A stretch of DNA of 64,000 nucleotides from UBA7703 sp963667195 (GCA_963667195.1 OY762962.1:1922001-1986000); one strand, 5' to 3'. Shown: positions 44,101-53,570, counted from the stretch's first letter. Translations and numbers: made by a program. Notes: a model not told the origin generated them from the letters alone.

Positions 44101-45264
44101 ATGACCCAATATCCGATTCTTCCCGATTTGACGCCGGACGGCACCATCTATCGAAATGAACACATACATACGCTCGAAGCGATGCTGCCCACGGGCGGAT
44201 ATCGTTCCGCGCACTCACCTGCGCTGCTGGAACTGCCAAACGGCGACCTGCTCTGCGCGTGGTTTGCGGGCACGTTTGAAGGCAGCCCGGACGTGAGCAT
44301 CCTTTGCGCACGCCTGCCGAAGGGTGCGCCGCGCTGGGAGGAGCCCGTGATGGTCTCCGGCGATCCCGAGCGCAGCGAGCAGAACCCGAGCCTGTTCCTT
44401 GCGCCCGACGGCGCTGTTTGGGCTATGTATACCGCGCAGCTCGCGCGCACCGAGGGCAAGGACAACATGCAGTTTACCTCCATCGTGCGCAGGCAGATCA
44501 GCCGCGACGGCGGAAAGAGCTGGAGCGCGGCGGACGTGATGTTCCCGCGCGAAGGAACCTTCTGCCGCCAGCCGATTCAGGTGCTCAGTAACGGGAAATG
44601 GATCTTCTCCAACTGGATATGCTCGGACAGCGCGGACGGCCTCGCGGGAGACCCGACCGTGTTCCAGATTTCGGACGATCAGGGCAAGACATGGCGGCAG
44701 GTTGAGATGCCGCAGAGCAACGGACGCGTGCATGCAAACGTGGTCGAGCTTGACAACGGCCACCTTGTGGCGTTTATGCGCAGCAGAGCCGCGGACAACA
44801 TCTACCGCAGCGAGAGCCGCGACTTTGGAGAAAGCTGGAGCGCGCCCGTGCCCACCGTGCTGCCGAACAACAACTCCAGTGTGAGCGCCATCCGCCTCAA
44901 CAGTGGGCGCATCGCGATTGCCTATAACCCCACGCACACGCCGAATCCCGACCCGAACGCCGCGGCTTGGCCGGGACTAAGATGCCCGGTTGCCGTCGCG
45001 CTGTCGGAGGACGGGGGACTTACCTTCCCGCTGATTCGGCACATGGAGCTCGGCGAGGGATTTGTTGGCAGCGAAAACAGCACAAACAACATGACATACG
45101 AGTACCCCTACATCATGCAGGGTGCGGATGGTACGATTCATCTGGCGTTTGCGTATCGCAGCCGCATCGGTATGAAATGGATGATGTTCTCGGAAGAAGA
45201 AATAATCGGAAAGAAGCGCGAGGCAAAGGGACTCTATAACCCGACCTCCGCGAAGGTCAGCTGA
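44101..45264 (+). CDS. Sialidase-fold (BNR-repeat) protein
   Basis: 387 residues of a six-bladed beta-propeller. Asp boxes appear as SRDGGKSWS, SDDQGKTW, SRDFGESW and SEDGGLTF, and the opening GYRSAHSPALLELPNGDLLCAWFAGTFEG and Arg-containing YAR-like positions belong to the sialidase superfamily. No signal peptide is visible, so it works inside the cell, or on oligosaccharides already imported. True sialidase activity is doubtful; enzymes of this superfamily also act on other anionic or deoxy sugars. It sits between the esterase paralogues, 31 bases after copy 2, with AAAGGTG upstream. Confidence 0.8.
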   Translation: MTQYPILPDLTPDGTIYRNEHIHTLEAMLPTGGYRSAHSPALLELPNGDLLCAWFAGTFEGSPDVSILCARLPKGAPRWEEPVMVSGDPERSEQNPSLFLAPDGAVWAMYTAQLARTEGKDNMQFTSIVRRQISRDGGKSWSAADVMFPREGTFCRQPIQVLSNGKWIFSNWICSDSADGLAGDPTVFQISDDQGKTWRQVEMPQSNGRVHANVVELDNGHLVAFMRSRAADNIYRSESRDFGESWSAPVPTVLPNNNSSVSAIRLNSGRIAIAYNPTHTPNPDPNAAAWPGLRCPVAVALSEDGGLTFPLIRHMELGEGFVGSENSTNNMTYEYPYIMQGADGTIHLAFAYRSRIGMKWMMFSEEEIIGKKREAKGLYNPTSAKVS

Positions 45265-45271
45265 GGAAAAT

Positions 45272-46852
45272 ATGCGTCGATATGAACTCAACGGCGATTT
45301 TCGCTGTGTCTATTATCTTTCGGAACAATGCCGCACATGGATCGCGGCAAAGACGATTTTCCTGCTCGCGCCGGACGAGATCGCTTCCTCTGCCGAACGG
45401 CTGGATGCGTTTGCCGCATCCTCCGGCTGGCTCGACGCGATCGAACAGGACGGCGCGGTGCTTGTGCTGATGCGCGCGGAACAAGGATGGCGAAACGAGA
45501 GCGTGGATCGCATCAAAAAAACCTACAAGGCCGTTTGGGCGGATGCGCAGTCTCCCGATCCGGGCGACGTTCGCGGCACGGTCTGGTGCTGGGAAACGCT
45601 GATCTTCCTCGTGGGCTTTGGCGAAGGTGCGGTGTTCGCGGGCAACTGCGCCGTTGCGCACCCGAACATGTTTGCGCAAGTCGCATTGATTAACGGCGTT
45701 CCGGACGACTACCGCACGGGAGAACAAAACTCCGATCAGTGGCTACTACCGGATGCTTCGCCGGAATCGATGCGCAAGAATCGCGAGATTCCCGTGAGCG
45801 TTTGGATGCTTGGAGACGAGGACACCAAAGAGGCGGAAGATTACTTCCGCGCCAGTGCAATCGATCCCGATCAGGTCACGGTTTCGCGCGGGGAATTTGC
45901 GGCAAACGCCGAGACGATGAAGCGGATCATGGCGGAGTTCGACACGCGCATCCGCTGGAAGAACTCTCCCGACGGAACGCCCGCGCGGTGCCTCTCAAAG
46001 CGGGAGTTCGAACGTTCCGGCGAGTACGCGGTGGATTATATCAGCCACAATGGGTTTCGGTATCCGTTTTACGCCCGCGTGCCAAAGGGAATCACCTCGA
46101 CCGAGGGAATGCCCGTCGTCATCAGCCTGCACGGGCACGGAGAGTCCGCGCGGCTCTTTTCCGGCAAGAACGGCTGGCCGCAATTATCGGATGAGACGGG
46201 GGAATTCCTGCTCGTTCTGCCGGATTCGCCGGAGAACGCGTGGCATGTCGAGCGGGACGAGGGAATTCTCGTGCCCATGATCGAGAAACTTGTTTTGCGC
46301 TACGGCATCGACCGCAGTCGCGTCTACCTGACCGGATTTTCCAACGGTGGTATGGGCACCTGCTGGTTTGGCACACGCCATCCAGCGCTGTTTGCCGCGA
46401 TTTCGCCCTGGAACCCGCCGATGCAAGCATGGGAAAACGAGCTGCTAAGAGAAGGCTTCGAGATGCCGCTGTTCGCGGTCAACGGCGATAAGGATCACAA
46501 GATCGCGTTCGCGCTGAAGAATTTCGACGCGATGATGGAGACCTATATTCGTCTCAACGGCGGTACACCGCGCCCCGCCGCGGAGATAAAGCCTGTTGCG
46601 TGGGCGGTTGATGAGGTTTGGAACGCGGAAAACACTTTTACCCGTGAGGCGGGTTACCGCGAAGGTGAACGCCTGCAAGCGTATGTTTATCACAACGAGC
46701 AGGGCAGCCCCCGCGTCTGTTTCATGGAAGTCAAGGACATGCCGCACGGCGCGATCCACGACGAGGCGCGCGCGACCTGGCGGTTCCTGCGCAGGTTTTC
46801 GCGGCCGGGGAACGGGAAAAAGGTCGTTGACACCGAAAAGGCCGTCGAGTAA
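45272..46852 (+). CDS. Double alpha/beta-hydrolase protein 3 (esterase-like, divergent)
   Basis: 526-residue divergent member of the same two-part family. The C-terminal half (about 240-500) has MPVVISLHGHGESARL, RVYLTGFSNGGMGTCW with Ser357, FAVNGDKDHKIAF and a final His in DMPHGAIHDEA. In the N-terminal half the nucleophile motif reads VGFGEGAVF: Gly takes the place of Ser. A signal peptide is absent. It starts seven bases after the sialidase-fold gene with GAGGAAA upstream, so it ends the operon. Confidence 0.78.
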   Translation: MRRYELNGDFRCVYYLSEQCRTWIAAKTIFLLAPDEIASSAERLDAFAASSGWLDAIEQDGAVLVLMRAEQGWRNESVDRIKKTYKAVWADAQSPDPGDVRGTVWCWETLIFLVGFGEGAVFAGNCAVAHPNMFAQVALINGVPDDYRTGEQNSDQWLLPDASPESMRKNREIPVSVWMLGDEDTKEAEDYFRASAIDPDQVTVSRGEFAANAETMKRIMAEFDTRIRWKNSPDGTPARCLSKREFERSGEYAVDYISHNGFRYPFYARVPKGITSTEGMPVVISLHGHGESARLFSGKNGWPQLSDETGEFLLVLPDSPENAWHVERDEGILVPMIEKLVLRYGIDRSRVYLTGFSNGGMGTCWFGTRHPALFAAISPWNPPMQAWENELLREGFEMPLFAVNGDKDHKIAFALKNFDAMMETYIRLNGGTPRPAAEIKPVAWAVDEVWNAENTFTREAGYREGERLQAYVYHNEQGSPRVCFMEVKDMPHGAIHDEARATWRFLRRFSRPGNGKKVVDTEKAVE

Positions 46853-46891
46853 TTGCCTGACTCAAAGCGAACGTTCAATGCAATCTCATAC

Positions 46892-46942
46892 AAAAAGCGC
46901 TGTGCGTAAGGACTTGTTTGTCCCTGCGCCAGCGCTTTCTTT
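46892..46942 (+). terminator. Terminator after the esterase operon
   Basis: AAAGCGCTG (46894-46902) pairs with CAGCGCTTT (46930-46938) around an inner GGAC/GTCC stem, with CTTTG after it. Confidence 0.55.
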
Positions 46943-47021
46943 GTACTATGCGGTTAAAATGATTTCATCTCAAGCTTTTGTTCCGGTAACAAACTGAGCT
47001 AAAGACTTACGGAGAATTATA

Positions 47022-47081
47022 ATGGCAAATCCGTTTGGCAATGGATTATTCCGCGCGGGTCTCGTTCTCGGGAGACGTTGA
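47022..47081 (+). pseudogene. Orphan gene start: 19 codons cut by the MFS gene end
   Basis: ACGGAGAATTATA leads to an ATG and MANPFGNGLFRAG, then a TGA at 47079. The first codons look like a real gene head with a good ribosome site, but the frame immediately enters the 3' end of the convergent MFS gene (which stops at 47046). It is best read as a truncated remnant at a rearrangement point. Confidence 0.3.
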
Positions 47082-48368
47082 TACGGTCTCTTCTGCCGTC
47101 GTCGCGGAGCAACCAGGATCGCTCAAAAAACAACTGCGTCCGAACACATCGATGCCGATTTCAGACACGTCCGCCTCCGCGGCATGCTCCGGCAAGCGGT
47201 GCTTTTTCTGGAGCGTGATGAGATAGACGGTTAGGACCCCAAGCAATAATGCGGATAACAGACCCGGTGCAGTAGAGGACAAGCTGCCAATGAGCCAGCC
47301 GCCCAGCGCCGGGGCAACGATGCGGGTGATACTCTCCAGAGCTGCAGAGATTCCCATGATCTCGCCGGTTTCGTTTGTCGGAACCGACTTGGACAGGCTG
47401 GAACGGAGCAGCGTGCTGAGAATGCCGCTGGAGAGCGACAATGGCACCAGAATAATCATAAGAACGACCACGTTCGGCGAAAGAGCCCATCCGACATACG
47501 ATAATGTCAGGGTGATCAGCGCAAAGCGCACAAGCACATTTTCGCGGAAGCGCTTGGTCAATGCTCCCATGCCGCCGCCCTGAATGGCCGCGACCAAGAC
47601 CCCGACATACGCTAGAATAAACCCTGTCGATTGCGCGGACAAAGCGAGGCGTTGCTTGGCAAACAGCGAAAACACGGATTCAAACATGGACATCGACAGG
47701 CTGAACACGATGATGCTGCTCAAAATCGGGCCAGCGATGGGCTTTGCAAACGCTGCGGTCATTCCTTTGAGCGGATGGCTGCGTTTGACTTCGGACATAT
47801 GCTGCACCCGTTTCTCTTTGGGAAGCGACTCGGGCAGCAGGATGGAGATCATGAGCAGGTTGAGAAACGATAATCCGGCTGAGACAAATGCAGGCACGGC
47901 ATAGCCCCACTGGCTTAAGAATCCACCGGACGCCGGGCCAAGGATGAATCCAAGCCCGAAAGCAGCGCCGATCATGCCCATGCCTTTTGAGCGGCTCTTT
48001 TCATCCGTTACATCAGAGATATAAGCCTGCGCAACGGTGATATTTCCGCCGGTCAACCCATCCAGAAAGCGACTGATCATGATCACGGCGATGCTGCGCG
48101 CAAATCCCAACATGAGCAGGGACAGGAATGTTCCGGCAATGCTGAAAAGCAGCAACGGCTTTCTTCCGAATCGATCGGAAAAACGACCGAGGATCGGCGC
48201 TCCAATAAACTGGCCCAAAGGGTAGGCGGCACTGATGAATCCGATCATCAGAGGTGTTGCGCCCCAGTTGGAGGCAATATATGGAAGCAACGGCAGGATG
48301 AGTCCAAAGCCGAGCATATCGACAAAAACGACGGAAAACAGTGGTAGTAACGGACTTTTCTGTTTCAA
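47046..48368 (-). CDS. MFS drug-exporter-like protein (TetA type)
   Basis: 440 residues, twelve helices. FVDMLGFGLILPLLPYIA, the A-motif GRFSDRFGRKPLLL and the C-motif-like GAAFGLGFILGPASGGFL place it in the Tet(A)/multidrug 12-TMS group; an extra hydrophilic C-terminal tail of some 40 residues follows the last helix. Drug export is possible but unproven, and no regulator is adjacent. The start codon is TTG, with GGAGGT five bases upstream. Its flanks are AT-richer than the rest and carry a truncated gene start at the 3' side, which hints at recent insertion. Confidence 0.85.
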   Translation of the reverse strand: MKQKSPLLPLFSVVFVDMLGFGLILPLLPYIASNWGATPLMIGFISAAYPLGQFIGAPILGRFSDRFGRKPLLLFSIAGTFLSLLMLGFARSIAVIMISRFLDGLTGGNITVAQAYISDVTDEKSRSKGMGMIGAAFGLGFILGPASGGFLSQWGYAVPAFVSAGLSFLNLLMISILLPESLPKEKRVQHMSEVKRSHPLKGMTAAFAKPIAGPILSSIIVFSLSMSMFESVFSLFAKQRLALSAQSTGFILAYVGVLVAAIQGGGMGALTKRFRENVLVRFALITLTLSYVGWALSPNVVVLMIILVPLSLSSGILSTLLRSSLSKSVPTNETGEIMGISAALESITRIVAPALGGWLIGSLSSTAPGLLSALLLGVLTVYLITLQKKHRLPEHAAEADVSEIGIDVFGRSCFLSDPGCSATTAEETVSTSPENETRAE

Positions 48369-48682
48369 AGCGCACCTCCAGTTAACAATGAATTACGATA
48401 TAGATATCCGTACTTCTGTTAATATTATAACGCAAGTTTCAGAAAAATACAGTATAAACAAGAATGAATACTATTTAATTGTGATCTTGCTGATATATAT
48501 TTATAGAATGAATCGTACACAATCAGACGGAAAGAACGGTAATTTGATACGCCACACCGAACCTAACTCAGCAACACAAAACCGCCCGACTTGGGCGGTT
48601 TTCTTGTTGCTTATGTGCGACAGGCTTTGCGGCATAAAGACAGCCGTGTCAAGTGGACTTTGAACACTGAGAGAATCGGGAA
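48369..48682. other. AT-rich gene-free stretch
   Basis: No gene is visible in 314 bases. It holds a consensus -10 for the MFS gene (TATAAT on the minus strand, 48424-48429; poor -35), a markedly AT-rich segment at 48400-48520, and the terminator of the arabinofuranosidase operon. Confidence 0.5.
48578..48602 (-). terminator. Terminator of the lacI-abfA transcript
   Basis: A perfect 10-bp stem (AAAACCGCCC / GGGCGGTTTT) with a five-base loop; on the minus strand it ends in TTTT, 80 bases past the GH51 stop codon. Confidence 0.75.
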
Positions 48683-50182
48683 TCAGCCCAGCCGGATTCG
48701 AACCATGTTCCACGAAAACTTTGGCAGCGTGAGCTCCAGCACTCCTTTGCGCAAAGTGTATTCGGTGAGCGTTTCCGGTTGCACGGGCACCGCGTCCGCG
48801 GTGTTCACGCAATTGGGCGAGAACCCGTTGAGCGAAACCCACTCCGCAACGGAAGCGCCCGTCACATTGGTAAGCGTAATCAGGCAATTCTGCTGCAGAT
48901 CGAGACAACGGTTGATCAAAAACAGAACCACTTCGGATTGATCGGTGGAAAGCACCGCGGAGGCGTCCACAAGCGGAATCGCATCGCTGACGGCACAGGC
49001 GTAGGTCGGGGATTCCATCGCGATGCGCAGCGAGCTGCCGCGTCCGAAACGGGATGCGTAGAGGAACGGGCAATAGATCGTCTGAATCCACGCCTTGCCA
49101 TTGGGTTCGGTCATGATCGGTGCGATCGTGTTGACGAGCTGAGCCAGACACGCAATCTTCACAACGTCCGCGTTGCGCAGAAGCGTGTTGATCATGCAGC
49201 CGACGAGCAAGGCGTCCGCGCCGTCGTAGATTTCCTCCTCAATGGCACGCGGAAATGTCCACTTTTCCGGCATTTTGCAATCTTTTTGAAAATGGTACCA
49301 GACGTTCCATTCGTCAAAGGAAAGATAGACATCCTTCTCGCTGCCGATCCGCGCTTTTTCCGCGCGGCAGATCTCCGATACCTCGCGAATAAAGCCTTCC
49401 ATCTCGACGCTGCGCGCAAGAAAGGTGCCCACATCGCCGTCGTTATTCTGATAATACTGGTGCAGGGATAGATAATCGATGTAAGGATAGCAGTGCGCGA
49501 GCACTGTTTTTTCCCATTCGCCGAAGGTTGGCATGCTTCGGTAAGAGCTGCCGCAAGCAACCAGCTCGATGGAAGGATCGAGCCACTTCATCATCTTGGC
49601 AGTTTCACAGGCGATTCTGCCGTATTCCTCCGCGGTCTTTGCGCAGATTTGCCAAGGGCCATCCATCTCGTTGCCGAGGCACCAGAGCTTCACGCTGTAT
49701 GGCTCTGCGTGCCCGTTTGATCTCCGAAGATCGGCATACTTGGTCGGCAGCGTACCGTTGACATATTCTAAAAGATCGCATGCGCTTTGCGGCGTGCCGG
49801 TGCCGAGATTGACGCCGAGCATGGCGTTTGTGCCAACCCGTTCGCACCACTGCAGAAAATCGTCCGTGCCGACCTGATTCGGCTCCAGTGCAAACCATGC
49901 AAGCTCGGGTCGTACCGGCCGGTTTTCCTTCGGTCCGATACCGTCCCGCCAATCGTAGCCGGAGAGAAAGTTGCCGCCCGGATAGCGGATACAGGAGAGG
50001 TTCAGCGGGCGGATGAGCTCCATCACGTCCTGACGAAAACCGAATGCGTCCGCGCTTGGATGTTCCGGCTCGTAGATGCCGGTATAGACGGCGCGGCCCA
50101 TGTGCTCGATGAACGAACTGTAGATGCGTTCGTCGATAGCCCCGATGACGGCGTTGGTGTCGATCTGAATCCGCGTAGTCAT
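48683..50182 (-). CDS. abfA: Intracellular alpha-L-arabinofuranosidase, GH51
   Basis: 499-residue cytosolic glycosidase releasing L-arabinose from arabino-oligosaccharides. The GH51 start FIEHMGRAVYTGIYEP, RYPGGNF, the acid/base Glu172 in LWCLGNEMDGPWQ and the nucleophile Glu291 in LSFDEWNVWY lie where family enzymes such as the Geobacillus one have theirs. A jelly-roll C-terminal domain follows. The ATG at 50182 has GGAGG at six bases and overlaps the lacI stop codon by four bases, so both are translated together. It acts with the GH127 enzyme encoded divergently. Confidence 0.94.
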   Translation of the reverse strand: MTTRIQIDTNAVIGAIDERIYSSFIEHMGRAVYTGIYEPEHPSADAFGFRQDVMELIRPLNLSCIRYPGGNFLSGYDWRDGIGPKENRPVRPELAWFALEPNQVGTDDFLQWCERVGTNAMLGVNLGTGTPQSACDLLEYVNGTLPTKYADLRRSNGHAEPYSVKLWCLGNEMDGPWQICAKTAEEYGRIACETAKMMKWLDPSIELVACGSSYRSMPTFGEWEKTVLAHCYPYIDYLSLHQYYQNNDGDVGTFLARSVEMEGFIREVSEICRAEKARIGSEKDVYLSFDEWNVWYHFQKDCKMPEKWTFPRAIEEEIYDGADALLVGCMINTLLRNADVVKIACLAQLVNTIAPIMTEPNGKAWIQTIYCPFLYASRFGRGSSLRIAMESPTYACAVSDAIPLVDASAVLSTDQSEVVLFLINRCLDLQQNCLITLTNVTGASVAEWVSLNGFSPNCVNTADAVPVQPETLTEYTLRKGVLELTLPKFSWNMVRIRLG

Positions 50183-51222
50183 GATTTCCTCCGTGTGCCG
50201 AGTGTGGACTCGCGTTCGATGATGGAACATTCCAGCATGATTTCATGCTCGGCGGGAAGTCCTTTTCCGGACAGGATATCCAGCATGATGTGTGCGGCCT
50301 TTTGTCCGATTTCAAACAACGGCAGCGCGACGGTAGAGAGCTGCGGGCGGCAAACCGTCGAGATTTCGCGGTTATCAAAGCCGATCAGGAGGATGTCTTT
50401 GCCGACCTCGATGCCGTTGGCGTTGCAATAATCCAGAACACCGGTCGCCATCAAATCGTTGTGTGCAAAGATCGCCGTCGCGCCGGATTTGATCAACTGC
50501 TCGCCTAGTGTATAGCCGCAGTCGCGTCCCCAGTCTCCGACCAATGTCAAAGACGGGTTATACGGAACTTTGTGCGCAAAAAGCGCTTCCTGATGTCCGC
50601 GGGTGCGGTTATAGGAATGGCTGCTGTCGGTGGGCCCCGCAATCATGCCGATGGTTCGCCCGCCGGCGCGGATCAGCCGCTCTGTTGCCTCAAACGCGGC
50701 TTTCTGATCGTCGTAGAGGATGGATGGGATAGACGAGTCGAGGCTTGTACAGTAGGCACAGACAAACTGCGGCTCCGCGTGGTCGGACAGCGAGACGACA
50801 ACGTGGCTGTGGCAGCCGATATAGATGATGCCGTCCACCTGCTTACTGAGCATCTCGTCCACAACGCCGTGGACAAGCGACGTGCTTTCTTCTAAATCCT
50901 TTGGACCGTTACCATATCGCTTAAAGAAGCGGAGATTTCCCAATATATAGTGATAGCCCGCTTCATCGCAGGCGGCGGCAATGCCGTCCACGATCTCCGG
51001 CGCGTTGAATACGGTCAAGTCTTCCGTTATAATGCCGAGCGTTTGGCTCCGCCCGCTCTTTAGGTAACGGGCGTTGAGGTTCGGGCGATAGTTCAGCTCG
51101 CGCGCGGCATCCATCACCAGCTGCCTGGTTTCCGCGTTGACGCCGTGTTTTTCGTTGAGTACCTTGCTGACGGTTGCAATGGATACGCCGGTGCGTTCCG
51201 AGATTTCCCGAATCGTTGCCAT
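50179..51222 (-). CDS. LacI-family regulator of the arabinose-polymer genes
   Basis: 347 residues. The helix-turn-helix reads ATIREISERTGVSIATVSKVLNEK, then the hinge helix YRPNLNARYLKSGRSQTLG and a periplasmic-binding-like effector domain with AIFAHNDLMATGVLD. Palindromes with the AAACGTT core in front of its own gene, GH127 and the ABC importer match what a LacI protein would bind, so it probably represses all three until an arabinose-containing ligand is present (inference). The ATG at 51222 has AAAGAGA; a promoter TTGATT-N17-TAACAT on the minus strand overlaps an operator. Confidence 0.92.
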   Translation of the reverse strand: MATIREISERTGVSIATVSKVLNEKHGVNAETRQLVMDAARELNYRPNLNARYLKSGRSQTLGIITEDLTVFNAPEIVDGIAAACDEAGYHYILGNLRFFKRYGNGPKDLEESTSLVHGVVDEMLSKQVDGIIYIGCHSHVVVSLSDHAEPQFVCAYCTSLDSSIPSILYDDQKAAFEATERLIRAGGRTIGMIAGPTDSSHSYNRTRGHQEALFAHKVPYNPSLTLVGDWGRDCGYTLGEQLIKSGATAIFAHNDLMATGVLDYCNANGIEVGKDILLIGFDNREISTVCRPQLSTVALPLFEIGQKAAHIMLDILSGKGLPAEHEIMLECSIIERESTLGTRRKS

Positions 51223-51525
51223 AATCGTCTCTTTCTGTTTCGGTTGTGTGTAATACTTACTGAGTCACTGTTTATATGTTAAACGTTATACGGGCAAAAA
51301 TCAAGCAATTTTGTGAGCGTCATCGTGCATTGCGATCGTTTCACAGTACGATTTGACAGTAATCTTCAAAAATTTCTTCAAAAAACACTTTACAAACGCA
51401 TTTCTATTGCTGTATAGTAGCGATATCAAAGAAAACGTTTAACATATCCTATTCAAAAAGCACTTAAAACAAGTCAATAAACGCTAAAACTAGTAAACGT
51501 TTAGCATGATAAGGAAGACCGGAAC
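51223..51525. promoter_or_regulatory. Divergent control region of lacI and GH127 with three operators
   Basis: No gene in 303 bases. LacI-type palindromes centred on CG: TTAAACGTTATA (51279-51290), AAAACGTTTAAC (51432-51443) and GTAAACGTTTAGC (51493-51505). The GH127 promoter is TTTACA-N18-TATAGT (51389-51418), so two operators lie downstream of its start point; the first operator lies in the lacI promoter, between TTGATT and TAACAT. Confidence 0.65.
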
Positions 51526-53520
51526 ATGGCAAATAAGCTGCGCACCTCGAACATCCGCCAGATTGAAATCACGGATCCGCTGTTCGGACGATATGTCTCC
51601 ATGATTGCGGAGGCGATTCTTCCGTATCAGTGGATGGCGCTAAATGGAGGCGTCGATATCTCGGATCTGGATCAGTGGGAAGCGCTCAACGGCCGCGTCA
51701 CCGACGAACGGGTGTCCAGCTGCATCGACAATTTTCGCATTGCGGCAGGAGAGAAGCAGGGGAAGCATTCCGGCGCTGTGTTTCAAGACACGGATGCGTA
51801 CAAGTGGCTTGAGGCCGCGGCGTTTTGCATCCAGATCGGCAAAGGCGAAGCCCTGCGCGAACGCGCGGATGAGTTGATTGGCTTGATCGAGCGCGCACAA
51901 CAGCCGGACGGCTATCTGAATACGTTTTTTACAATCGATTCTCCCGCACTCCGCTGGAAAAATCTTGCGGAAGGGCACGAGCTCTATTGCGCGGGCCATC
52001 TGATCGAAGCCGCGGTTGCATACTATAACGCAACCGAAACGGATCGTCTGCTCAACGTGGCAAAACGGTTTGCGGATTTGATCGCTACCGTGTTCGGGCC
52101 GGAAGAAGGCAAGTGCAAGGGTTATCCCGGACATCAGGAGATCGAGCTTGCGCTCGTGAAGCTCTACCGCGTGACGGGCGAAAGCCGATATCTGGAGCTT
52201 GCGAAGCACTTTCTCCACGAGCGCGGAAAGCAGCCGAACTACCTCATCAAAGAGATGGAGACGACCAAGGATTTCCGGCTGTTTCCGGAGTTTTCGCATT
52301 ATGACGCGGAATATGCGCAGACGCACCTGCCGCCGGTTGAGCAAACGACCGCGGAGGGACATGCCGTTCGCGCGGTCTATATGTACTCCGCGATGGCGGA
52401 TCTTGCCAAGGAATGCGACGATGAAAAGATGAAGCAGGCCTGCAAGACGCTCTGGGAAAACATCACGACAAAACGGATGTTCATCACCGGAGGAATCGGC
52501 TCTTCGGGACTATTAGAGCGGTTCACGGTGGACTATGATCTGCCGAATGATCGCATGTACTGTGAATCCTGCGCTTCGATCGGCTTGATGATGTTCGGTC
52601 AGCGCATGAACCTGTTAACCCGCGACGCTTCTTATTATGACGTCGTGGAGCGCGCGCTCTGCAACACCGTGCTCGCGGGCATCTCCGCCAAGGGCGACCG
52701 CTATTTCTACGTCAACCCGCTGGAGGTTTGGCCGGACAACTGCAAGTCCTCCACGTCGATGTCTCATGTCAAACCCGTCCGGCAGGAGTGGTTCTCCTGC
52801 GCCTGCTGCCCGCCGAACATTGCGCGCACGCTGGCGTCGGTCGGACAGTATATCTATTCGGAAGATGACAAATCCATCTACATCAACCAATTTATCTCTT
52901 CGAAGATGCACACGACGATTGCGGGAACAGACGTTGCGATTGATTTAAACGCCAGCTACATGAAAGACGGGAGCGTTCGTATCGCGGTTGAAAGCTCCTC
53001 CGCTCACCCGTTTACGGTTCGAGTACGTATTCCGTCCTTCCTGAAGAAACCGATTTTCCTGCTGGAGGATGTCGAGATTTCACCCGTGGTGGAAAGCGGA
53101 TATGCGGTGCTCGCGGTTTCCCGCCAAGGCATGCAGACATTCACGATCAGCGGGATCGTCGAACCGGAGTTCTTTGCGGCGAACGATCAGGTACGCGCCG
53201 ATATCGGAAAACTCGCGCTCATGTATGGACCGTATGTCTATTGCCTGGAAGAGGCGGACAACGGAAAGAACCTTGCAAACGTATTCATTAAGCAGGATGC
53301 GGAAATCGAGAGGAAGCCTTCTATCGCAGAACTGCCGGGCGAAATGCCGACGCTTGGCTTTGTCGGAGAACGGTTGATCCGCACGACGGATCAAACGCAC
53401 GCGCTCTATGCCGCGCCGAAGTTCGAGGTCGGCAAAGCAACCCTGACGGCAATTCCGTATTGCCTCTGGTGCAATCGCGAACCGGGTGAAATGCTGGTTT
53501 GGATGAAGGCAAGTCTCTGA
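51526..53520 (+). CDS. Beta-L-arabinofuranosidase, GH127
   Basis: 664-residue HypBA1-type enzyme that removes beta-L-arabinofuranose from hydroxyproline-linked or other plant arabino-oligosaccharides. The zinc/catalytic set is present: Glu347-x-Cys349 in YCESCASIG and Cys427-Cys428 in SCACCPPNIARTL, spaced as Glu338/Cys340/Cys417/Cys418 of HypBA1. No signal peptide is seen, so the enzyme is cytosolic. It is divergent from GH51 and the LacI gene. A GGAAGACC site precedes the ATG. Confidence 0.93.
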   Translation: MANKLRTSNIRQIEITDPLFGRYVSMIAEAILPYQWMALNGGVDISDLDQWEALNGRVTDERVSSCIDNFRIAAGEKQGKHSGAVFQDTDAYKWLEAAAFCIQIGKGEALRERADELIGLIERAQQPDGYLNTFFTIDSPALRWKNLAEGHELYCAGHLIEAAVAYYNATETDRLLNVAKRFADLIATVFGPEEGKCKGYPGHQEIELALVKLYRVTGESRYLELAKHFLHERGKQPNYLIKEMETTKDFRLFPEFSHYDAEYAQTHLPPVEQTTAEGHAVRAVYMYSAMADLAKECDDEKMKQACKTLWENITTKRMFITGGIGSSGLLERFTVDYDLPNDRMYCESCASIGLMMFGQRMNLLTRDASYYDVVERALCNTVLAGISAKGDRYFYVNPLEVWPDNCKSSTSMSHVKPVRQEWFSCACCPPNIARTLASVGQYIYSEDDKSIYINQFISSKMHTTIAGTDVAIDLNASYMKDGSVRIAVESSSAHPFTVRVRIPSFLKKPIFLLEDVEISPVVESGYAVLAVSRQGMQTFTISGIVEPEFFAANDQVRADIGKLALMYGPYVYCLEEADNGKNLANVFIKQDAEIERKPSIAELPGEMPTLGFVGERLIRTTDQTHALYAAPKFEVGKATLTAIPYCLWCNREPGEMLVWMKASL

Positions 53521-53555
53521 GAAACATTGATTCAATGAAAAGTCCTTTCGTTCAG

Positions 53556-53566
53556 GAAAACGTTTC
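53556..53566 (+). promoter_or_regulatory. LacI-type operator before the ABC importer
   Basis: GAAAACGTTTC holds the same AAACGTTT core as the three operators around lacI and GH127. It lies directly before the first 81-bp repeat. Confidence 0.45.
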
Positions 53567-53570
53567 TGAC

